Shown here: positions 17,248-23,826 of the stretch, in pieces | How the letters are laid out: each line of letters begins with the position of its first letter | Numbering within the stretch: position 1 is the first letter of the stretch | Assembly (NCBI GenBank): GCA_030626465.1 | Contig: DAOUOU010000003.1 | Location: 1 to 33,262, forward strand | Length of the DNA: 33,262 nt | Direction: 5' to 3' | From: Bacteroidales bacterium | Lineage (GTDB): Bacteria > Bacteroidota > Bacteroidia > Bacteroidales > UBA10428 | Notes under the pieces: generated by a model | The model's input: only the letters and a program-made list of their open reading frames with translations | What the model was told of the DNA's origin: nothing | The model's database searches: none | Translations under genes and position numbers: made by a program

Positions 17248-19110
17248 ATGAAAAGGCTGATTATTATCTTAATACTGGTTCATTATGTGGGATTCAGTTC
17301 TTTTGGGCAAAAAAGTGAAAGTGAAATTGCTTTGAAAGAATATTTTATCGATGCTGAGTTTTTTCTTGCTCAGGAATTCTATATAGACGCGCTTAACGAT
17401 TATTTACAGGTTTACAGAAGAGGGTATGATAATAATGCAAATATCAATTACAGAATAGGTATCTGTTATTTGAATATTCCGGGGCAAAAAGAAAAATCCA
17501 TTCAGTATTTTGAAACTGCTAAAACATCAGTATCTGCAAAATATCGTGAAAGTAGCCTTAAAGAAAAGAATGCTGCCATTGATGTTTATCTATACCTTGG
17601 TAATGCTTATAGGGTAAACAACAGATTGGATGATGCTATTCGTTCTTATAAAGAATATAAGAAACTTTTGCCCGAGAATGAATCAAATTTGCATAAATAT
17701 GCTGACCAGCAGATTGAGGCCTGCAATATTGCCAGCGAATTCATGAAACATCCGATAGATGTTGAATTTTCTAATCTTGGTCCTGTTATCAATAACAGTG
17801 GTGAAAACTACAAAGCTGTGGTTTCAGGAGACGGATCAGTTCTTGTTTATATGAATCGGTTGCCTTTTTATGATGCGGTATCTTTTTCCAGGAATATTGG
17901 TGGAGAGTGGTCAGAACCTGAAAATATTACGCCTCAGATAATGTCTGATGGAAACCAATTTGTCACTTCTTTATCGTATGATGGCACCATGCTCCTTCTT
18001 ACAAAGGAAGATGAATTCAATAGTGATGTACTTGTCAGTCATTATGTAGATAACAGATGGACAAAATCTGAACTCCTGGGCTCAAACATTAATACAAAAT
18101 ACTGGGAGTCTCATGCCTGCATTTCAAAAGATGGTAAAACACTTTATTTTACAAGTAACCGCAAAGGAGGAATAGGAGACATGGACATCTATGTTTCTCA
18201 TCTGACCGCAGAGGGGAAGTGGGGACCGGCGATAAATCTGGGCACTGACATTAACACCAAACTTAATGAAGATACTCCATTTATTACTGAAGATGGTCAA
18301 CAACTTTATTTTGGCTCACAGGGATTTACAAGCATGGGAGGTTATGATATATTTGAATCAAAATTGGAAGGTGAGGGGAAATGGTCTGTACCTGAGAATC
18401 TGGGTTTTCCGATAAACACAACAGATGATGATTTGTTTTACTATCCTTGGAACAATGGTGTAGTGGCATACATGGAAAAAATACAAGAGGATAGTTATGG
18501 TGCTACCGATATATATAAAGTTATATATCCTTTAAAAATCGATGAAAGTATTGCACAACAAGTTATTCCTGTTGATACAAAACCTGATACGACAACCGGG
18601 ATCATTCCGGCACCATTGACAGAGATGCCGGAATCTTCCGAAATTAGAGAAGAACCTGAGCAGACGCTTGAAATAGCGGAGGTTAAAACCATTGCTATTT
18701 CTCCCGTCTTTTTTGGCTTTGATAAATCGATTCTAACTGAAAAGGGCAAGGAAGAATTACACAAGATCGTTGATTTGCTCAGGCAAAATTCGCATATACG
18801 TGTAGAACTGATTGGGTATACTGATCCTTTAGGACCAGCTTATTATAACGTAAGATTGGCAGAAAAAAGAGCAGTATCAGCCATGAATTTCCTTATTGAA
18901 CAGGGGATTGATGCTGATCGGCTAAAAGCAATTGGAAAAGGTGAAGTTGATTTTATCGCAGTGAACACCAATAAAGACGGATCAGATAATAGTAAGGGCA
19001 GAAAATACAATCGCAGAGTCGAATTTGAGATAACAGGTGTTGATAACAATACCTTAATTATAAAGCGGATTGATCCGGTGCCAGAGCATTTGAAAATTCA
19101 ACAGAAATAA
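17248..19110 (+). CDS. PorE-like TPR/PD40/OmpA protein lacking the CRD domain
   Basis: The third paralogue has 620 residues: signal peptide (MKRLIIILILVHYVGFSSFG), TPR region (about 28-165), PD40 propeller (about 170-425; TLYFTSNRKGGIGDMDIY, YFGSQGFTSMGGYDIF, NTTDDDLFYYP), then an acidic Pro/Thr/Glu-rich linker (about 430-480) where its upstream paralogue has the beta domain. The OmpA-like domain follows (about 482-596) with Asp526 (GYTDPLG) and Arg589/590 (YNRRVE), so it should bind peptidoglycan. The tail (VPEHLKIQQK) resembles that of the second paralogue. It has its own likely -7 element upstream and is followed by an intrinsic terminator (19118-19147), so it appears to be a single-gene unit. 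Confidence 0.88.
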   Translation: MKRLIIILILVHYVGFSSFGQKSESEIALKEYFIDAEFFLAQEFYIDALNDYLQVYRRGYDNNANINYRIGICYLNIPGQKEKSIQYFETAKTSVSAKYRESSLKEKNAAIDVYLYLGNAYRVNNRLDDAIRSYKEYKKLLPENESNLHKYADQQIEACNIASEFMKHPIDVEFSNLGPVINNSGENYKAVVSGDGSVLVYMNRLPFYDAVSFSRNIGGEWSEPENITPQIMSDGNQFVTSLSYDGTMLLLTKEDEFNSDVLVSHYVDNRWTKSELLGSNINTKYWESHACISKDGKTLYFTSNRKGGIGDMDIYVSHLTAEGKWGPAINLGTDINTKLNEDTPFITEDGQQLYFGSQGFTSMGGYDIFESKLEGEGKWSVPENLGFPINTTDDDLFYYPWNNGVVAYMEKIQEDSYGATDIYKVIYPLKIDESIAQQVIPVDTKPDTTTGIIPAPLTEMPESSEIREEPEQTLEIAEVKTIAISPVFFGFDKSILTEKGKEELHKIVDLLRQNSHIRVELIGYTDPLGPAYYNVRLAEKRAVSAMNFLIEQGIDADRLKAIGKGEVDFIAVNTNKDGSDNSKGRKYNRRVEFEITGVDNNTLIIKRIDPVPEHLKIQQK

Positions 19111-19117
19111 ATAAATG

Positions 19118-19147
19118 AGCTGTCTTTCTACCAGACAGCTTTTGTTA
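19118..19147 (+). terminator. Intrinsic terminator after the third paralogue
   Basis: AGCTGTCT (19118-19125) and AGACAGCT (19133-19140) form a perfect 8-bp stem with a 7-base loop, followed directly by TTTGTTATT. It lies 7 bases after the stop codon at 19110. Confidence 0.8.
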
Positions 19148-19201
19148 TTCATTGCCAATTGAGCTCTTAATAAATCGGTATACATTTTGCTGCCTTTTTT
19201 T

Positions 19202-19209
19202 TATTTTTG
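19202..19209 (+). promoter_or_regulatory. Putative -7 element (TATTTTTG), fourth paralogue
   Basis: TATTTTTG matches TAnnTTTG and ends 21 bases before the ATG at 19231. It follows the terminator at 19118, so the fourth paralogue probably starts a new transcript. Confidence 0.4.
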
Positions 19210-19230
19210 AATTAACCAAACTTGCTATCG

Positions 19231-20562
19231 ATGAAAATGTTTCTTTCATGCCTGTTTATAGCATTCGTTATAGGCTTTACTACAATACAGACTTTTTGCC
19301 AAAATGATAATGCAATTAGTGAAAACTTTAGAGAAGGTGAGTATTTCTTTAAAAGGGGAGAATATAAAAATGCAGTGATGTATTATATCAAACTGGTAGC
19401 AATAGACTCGCTTAATTCAAATTATAATTTTAAGGTTGGAGAATGTTATCTGAATATTCCTTCAAAGGAGCATCTTGCAATACCTTATTTTGAAGTAGCG
19501 GTAAAAAATGTTGTACCAAAGAAAAAGTATAAGAGAAGGTCGCAGGAAGAAAGGAACGCTCCATTGCATGCATATTTTTATCTGGGCAATGCTTATCGTA
19601 TCAATAACAAATTGGATAAGGCTTTGGAGAGCTATGCAAAGTTTATTGATTCTCCCTTTTTTTGGGGCAACTATAATCCGGGTATTGTCGAGCGGGAAAT
19701 CAAGTCCTGCGAAAGAGCAAAAATTATTCAAGATGCTCCTATTGAATATGAAAAAATAAATCTTGGAGAGGCAATTAATTCGCGTTTCTCAGAAGAAAGA
19801 CCTGTTGTATCGGGTGACGGGAATACACTAGTATTCATAAGACGCTTACAATTCTACGATGCTATATTTTACTCTGTGAAGGAGAATGGCAAATGGCGAA
19901 AAGCGAAAAATATTAATCCGCAAATTTTATCTGATGGTGAATTCTACCCTTCAGGGTTATCGCACGATGGAAGTCAATTGCTATTAATAAAAAAAGAATC
20001 AGAGACAAGCAATATTTATATTTCGTATCTTGAAGTAGACAACTGGTCAGAAGCCATAGAAGCAGATAATAATCTGAATTCAAATTCATCCGAAATACAT
20101 GCAAGTTTCGATCGGGAAGGAAATACTATTTATATAACTAGCAACAGATCAAAGAGCAAAGGTGGTTATGATATTTTTAAATCGAAACTTACTTCAAAAG
20201 GAACATGGAGCAAGCCTAAGAATCTGGGGAAGACAATTAATTCCGAATTCAATGAACAGGGAGCATATAATTATTCAATTCCCGGCGTACTCTTTTTTTC
20301 CTCCAAAGGGCATTATAACATGGGAGGCTTTGACATCTTTTATAGCAGAAGAACAGGTAAGAAATGGTCCATACCGGTAAACATTGGATATCCAATTAAT
20401 GATACTCGTGACAATCTGAATTATTGTCCTTCAGAGAAACTGAAAGAAGGATATTATGCTATCAATGATTCCCAAGGACTTGGCCAGTCTGATATATTTC
20501 TTATAAAAATTAAATCACTAAGTGTGTTGAATTTTGAACTGGAAGATGAGAAGGAACAATGA
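19231..20562 (+). CDS. Short PorE-like TPR/PD40 protein without OmpA domain
   Basis: The fourth paralogue has 443 residues from the ATG at 19231: signal peptide (MKMFLSCLFIAFVIGFTTIQTFCQ), TPR region and PD40 propeller (IYITSNRSKSKGGYDIF, FFSSKGHYNMGGFDIF), ending right after the propeller (QSDIFLIKIKSLSVLNFELEDEKEQ). An in-frame TTG at 19222 would add three residues and lies closer to the -7 element, so the ATG is preferred. With no OmpA, CRD or membrane anchor it should be a soluble periplasmic or surface-exposed member, perhaps a partner or competitor of the larger paralogues. The stop codon overlaps the ATG of a seven-codon reading frame (ATGA at 20559), then a degraded-looking ORF follows. 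Confidence 0.82.
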   Translation: MKMFLSCLFIAFVIGFTTIQTFCQNDNAISENFREGEYFFKRGEYKNAVMYYIKLVAIDSLNSNYNFKVGECYLNIPSKEHLAIPYFEVAVKNVVPKKKYKRRSQEERNAPLHAYFYLGNAYRINNKLDKALESYAKFIDSPFFWGNYNPGIVEREIKSCERAKIIQDAPIEYEKINLGEAINSRFSEERPVVSGDGNTLVFIRRLQFYDAIFYSVKENGKWRKAKNINPQILSDGEFYPSGLSHDGSQLLLIKKESETSNIYISYLEVDNWSEAIEADNNLNSNSSEIHASFDREGNTIYITSNRSKSKGGYDIFKSKLTSKGTWSKPKNLGKTINSEFNEQGAYNYSIPGVLFFSSKGHYNMGGFDIFYSRRTGKKWSIPVNIGYPINDTRDNLNYCPSEKLKEGYYAINDSQGLGQSDIFLIKIKSLSVLNFELEDEKEQ

Positions 20563-20701
20563 AGCATAAGTACCAGAATTGAAAACAGATCTTAAATACC
20601 ATAGATTTTTATATGTGTTAGCTGTCTCTCTAATCCTGACATCCTATTTAGATGGACAAGCAACCGGGGATGCGAAAGAGGATTTCCTGATGCCTTTCTA
20701 A
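20559..20701 (+). pseudogene. Small signal-peptide-like ORF, possible gene remnant
   Basis: An ATG overlapping the stop of the fourth paralogue opens a seven-codon frame (20559-20582). Its TGA overlaps a TTG (20579) that opens 40 codons to the TAA at 20699-20701. The second frame reads like an export signal: LKTDLKYHRF, then LYVLAVSLILTSYLDGQATG, and a short acidic end. This looks like the start of a secreted protein broken by a frameshift, with an early stop. It could also be a real small exported peptide. Residual open stretches in other frames continue to about 20740, just before the acetyltransferase gene, which fits decay. I do not recognise a parent gene. Confidence 0.3.
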
Positions 20702-20752
20702 GAACTATAGTTACTGTCCAGAATTATTCAGGAGAATAAAATAGATGGAGCT

Positions 20753-21286
20753 ATGAAGAAAAAAAAGAAAATAAATCTTAGAGCGCTCGAAGCTGAGGAT
20801 ATTGGCTTGCTTTACGAGTGGGAGAATGATAAACGAATATGGCAAGTGAGCAATACCATTACTCCGTTTTCAAAATTTATCCTGCAAAAATATCTTGATA
20901 ATTCTCACATGGATATTTATCAGGCAAAACAACTGAGATTAATGATCGATCTTGCTGAAGGCGATTCAAAGAGAACAGTTGGAGCAATTGACCTTTTTGA
21001 CTTTGATCCTTTTCATCTGAGAGCAGGTGTTGGAATTCTAATAGGGGGAGAAGCAGACCGCAATAAGGGGATTGCTACTATGGCCATGGAGGAACTTATC
21101 AATTATTCTTTTAACATTCTTCACCTACATCAGCTATACTGTAATATTTCTGCAAAAAATAAAGCAAGCTTGAGTGTATTCAAAAAAGCAGGATTTAGTA
21201 TTTGTGGCACAAAAAGAGAATGGTTGAAGTCACATGAAGGATTTGTTGATGAAGTTTTACTTCAACTAATCAATTCAAGTTATTAA
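20753..21286 (+). CDS. GNAT-family N-acetyltransferase (RimJ/RimL/SpeG-like)
   Basis: The 177-residue cytosolic protein has the standard GNAT length. It shows the N-terminal INLRALEAEDIGLLYEWENDKRIW strand-helix typical of RimL/SpeG-like members, the GAIDLFDFDPFHLRAGVGILIG central strands, the acetyl-CoA pyrophosphate-binding region (ADRNKGIATMAMEEL, matching the RxxGxA signature) and the C-terminal NISAKNKASLSVFKKAGF motif. It transfers acetyl from acetyl-CoA to an amine, but the acceptor (ribosomal protein, polyamine, amino-sugar) cannot be read from the sequence. The start is the ATG at 20753, preceded by GGAG at 20746. The next gene is 136 bases downstream on the same strand. Confidence 0.88.
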   Translation: MKKKKKINLRALEAEDIGLLYEWENDKRIWQVSNTITPFSKFILQKYLDNSHMDIYQAKQLRLMIDLAEGDSKRTVGAIDLFDFDPFHLRAGVGILIGGEADRNKGIATMAMEELINYSFNILHLHQLYCNISAKNKASLSVFKKAGFSICGTKREWLKSHEGFVDEVLLQLINSSY

Positions 21287-21422
21287 CATTTTTAATAAGT
21301 TAAATAAACAAATTCAAATATTATTTATAACTTAAGTGCATTAACAGCATAATATGGTTTGCACTGGGAAAGGAAATACTCCTGCTTCTATAAAATATCA
21401 ATTACCCTTGAGCCTTATTATT

Positions 21423-23006
21423 ATGAGAAGGAAAGTTATTGAGTACATTATACTGATTTTTATTTGCTCATGTTCTTTTCAAGCAAAAGCTCAGAGTCTG
21501 ATCGCTTTAAAGGATTATGTTATCAAAAAAGACAAATTTGCAGTCGATAAGGCCATTGACAAAATAAAAGAGGCAGGAGAACTCACGCAGGAAGCCAATA
21601 ATTACTATAATGAGGCATTGGAACTACAATCGAATTATAAGCTTGATGAACAGACACTTCAGAAAAAGTTAGCAAAGGTTGAGAAGAAGGCACTGGAAAC
21701 CCAGATGAAAGCAGATAAAATCTATACTTCTGCCTATAAGTCTTTGTATGAAATATGCCAGAAAACTCTACAAGCCACTGGCACTGTTACTTATGGTGAT
21801 GCGGATAGTTTTATAGAAACAGCCGAAGAAATGATGAATAATGCTTCATCAAAAAGAAAGGAAGCATCGGGTGTTACTAATCCATATGAAAAAGCAGCAA
21901 TGCTGAATGATGCAGCAGGAATGGAAAATACTGCAATTGAGAATATGATCGTGGCGTTTAAGGCACAGGCAGGAGAAGATGTTACATCGGCTATGGCAGA
22001 ATCAACTGCTGAGGAATATTATGATTACCAGGAAGAAAGTTATGCCTCTTCTCAGGAAGAGTCATATACCAGTGAGGTATATCAAGTTAGTGAAAATCTG
22101 GCAATCGACAAGAATATAATCCAAAAGTATGAGGATTATGTATCAGACGAATCTATACCTGATCCAATAATGATAAATCGTTCAGGAGTAGTTGGAGTAT
22201 CTGAAGCATCGGTAGATCAGGCAAGGATAATTCTTCATGAGTACACAACAGGAGATATCAGTGCAATGTATACGGACAAAGAACCTTCATTGGCTATCCT
22301 GGATTCCATTAGCAGCATAACTCAGACAGAAGAAGTCACTGGTACTATTGATGATGAATATGCAAGTCAGTACGAGGAGAGAATCATAGAGATGGAGGAG
22401 CCTACCGAAGCAAGAGAAGTTTTTGACATAAGTTATGTGACGCAATCTAAAGGGGTTCGGTTCATGGTGCAATTGGCGGCAAGCAGAATCCCTCTTAATC
22501 GTGCTCAGATGTGGGCTATTTATCCGGGCAATCTTACCATTGGAGTTATCAGAGAAGATAACTGGTACAAGTATCGCATAACAGGATTCAGACTTTTTTC
22601 AGAGGCAAACCGGGTTGCAATTAAATCAGGTGTTAAATATGCCTGGGTTTTATCATCAAACGATGGGATCTTAATAAACCTTGTAGAGGCAAGAGACATG
22701 ACGAGGGTTTTGGAAGCTGATGTAAAACGGAGAGGTAGAGGTGTTATTGAAAATGAAACTGATTTCTTTGTGCAGGTTTTGGCTTCCAAAATAAGACTAA
22801 ACGAGCAGGAGATGAATAGCCATTGCGGTTATTCAGGCCGTTGCAGAGAAATAATTGAAGAAGGATGGTTCAAATATCAAATTTATGCTGGCACATCTTA
22901 CCAGGAGGCGCTCTCGTTGAAAAATGAGATTACCGGTAAGTCATTTATTGTTACATATAAAGCCGGATCTAAACAAAATCTATATAAAGCTATACATAAC
23001 AAGTAA
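21423..23006 (+). CDS. Secreted coiled-coil protein with two SPOR-like repeats
   Basis: From the ATG at 21423 the 527-residue product has a signal peptide (MRRKVIEYIILIFICSCSFQAKAQ). An earlier in-frame ATG at 21354 would bury the signal, so the later start is preferred. Residues about 35-185 are helical and Lys/Glu/Ala-rich, probably a coiled coil. Residues 190-345 are acidic and low complexity (YYDYQEESYASSQEESY). Two SPOR-like units follow at about 346-415 (RFMVQLAASRIPLNRAQM) and 447-515 (FFVQVLASKIRLNEQEM), each with a WYKYRI/WFKYQI strand. SPOR domains bind peptidoglycan with denuded glycans, so a periplasmic cell-wall role is likely. It ends 20 bases before the Wza-like gene and may be co-transcribed with the export genes. 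Confidence 0.8.
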   Translation: MRRKVIEYIILIFICSCSFQAKAQSLIALKDYVIKKDKFAVDKAIDKIKEAGELTQEANNYYNEALELQSNYKLDEQTLQKKLAKVEKKALETQMKADKIYTSAYKSLYEICQKTLQATGTVTYGDADSFIETAEEMMNNASSKRKEASGVTNPYEKAAMLNDAAGMENTAIENMIVAFKAQAGEDVTSAMAESTAEEYYDYQEESYASSQEESYTSEVYQVSENLAIDKNIIQKYEDYVSDESIPDPIMINRSGVVGVSEASVDQARIILHEYTTGDISAMYTDKEPSLAILDSISSITQTEEVTGTIDDEYASQYEERIIEMEEPTEAREVFDISYVTQSKGVRFMVQLAASRIPLNRAQMWAIYPGNLTIGVIREDNWYKYRITGFRLFSEANRVAIKSGVKYAWVLSSNDGILINLVEARDMTRVLEADVKRRGRGVIENETDFFVQVLASKIRLNEQEMNSHCGYSGRCREIIEEGWFKYQIYAGTSYQEALSLKNEITGKSFIVTYKAGSKQNLYKAIHNK

Positions 23007-23025
23007 TTACTTTAAATCTATTGAT

Positions 23026-23811
23026 ATGGAACGTATTTACAACCAACGGATTAGAATGCTGATTTTTGCTATTTTACCAGTAGCACTGGTAATGACCTCT
23101 TGTGTTTCACAAAAGAAAGTGAAACTGATTCAGGAAAGAGTAAACAAGGAAATGACCACTCAATTTGAGAATCCTCGTACTACTACTTACCGGATTCAAA
23201 CCGGGGATCATATATACATTCGTGTGTATAGTGTAGATCCTAAGACAAGTAAATTTTTTCAGTCGGATTTTCCTTACCTGATGAATTCAACATACCAATA
23301 CTTAAATACTTATGTTGTTGATGAGTTTGGATATATCTCCTTCTCATTTATCGAGAAATTGTATGTAAAAGGATTAACCATTCAGGAAGTTCAACAATCT
23401 ATCCAGACGCAGCTCGATGAGTATTTTAAGGAAGCAACTGCTTATGTGAAGCTTGTAAATTTTCAGGTTGGCGTTCTGGGAGATGTTAACTCACCCGGAA
23501 ATTATACGATTGAACAAGACCAGATCAATGTATTTCAGGCTATTGGTCTTGCTGGCGGAATAACAGATTTTGGAAATTATAAAGAAGTAAAAATAATAAG
23601 ACAAACTCAAAACGGATCAGAGGTTTATATTCTTGATTTAACAGATAACCGAATTCTTGAATCACCTTATTATTATATGTTGCCTAATGATGTACTCTAT
23701 ATTGAACCTCGAAATTCTAAATCGTGGGCATATAGTAAGTTTCCATATCAAACCTTATTTTACTTCTTTTCTGTGGCTATTTTAGGTGCTGCTTTGTATT
23801 TAAACTACTAA
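23026..23811 (+). CDS. Wza-like polysaccharide export lipoprotein
   Basis: The 262-residue product starts at the ATG at 23026 and carries a lipobox (LVMTSC, Cys26), so it should be an outer-membrane lipoprotein. A poly_export domain follows (TTYRIQTGDHIYIRVYSVD, VDEFGYISF), then a SLBB-like domain (VGVLGDVNSPGNYTIEQDQINVFQAIGLAGG). A final hydrophobic helix (TLFYFFSVAILGAALYL) may cross the outer membrane as in Wza. Longer in-frame starts exist further upstream but overlap the SPOR gene and lack the lipobox context. It forms the outer-membrane channel of a Wzx/Wzy-type exopolysaccharide exporter. The kinase partner starts 15 bases downstream. Confidence 0.9.
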   Translation: MERIYNQRIRMLIFAILPVALVMTSCVSQKKVKLIQERVNKEMTTQFENPRTTTYRIQTGDHIYIRVYSVDPKTSKFFQSDFPYLMNSTYQYLNTYVVDEFGYISFSFIEKLYVKGLTIQEVQQSIQTQLDEYFKEATAYVKLVNFQVGVLGDVNSPGNYTIEQDQINVFQAIGLAGGITDFGNYKEVKIIRQTQNGSEVYILDLTDNRILESPYYYMLPNDVLYIEPRNSKSWAYSKFPYQTLFYFFSVAILGAALYLNY

Positions 23812-23826
23812 TGCTGGGGTATCTTA

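Noticed and set aside
11877-20562. Type IX secretion gene cluster
   Set aside because: The proteins are PorE-like, but no PorP/SprF or other known T9SS component is in the window, so I do not call it a T9SS locus.
21354-21422. Longer start for the SPOR-like protein
   Set aside because: It would put a polar stretch before the signal peptide; the ATG at 21423 gives a normal one.
22924-23025. Longer start for the Wza-like protein
   Set aside because: It would overlap the SPOR gene and push the lipobox Cys away from the N-terminus; the ATG at 23026 gives a proper lipoprotein signal.
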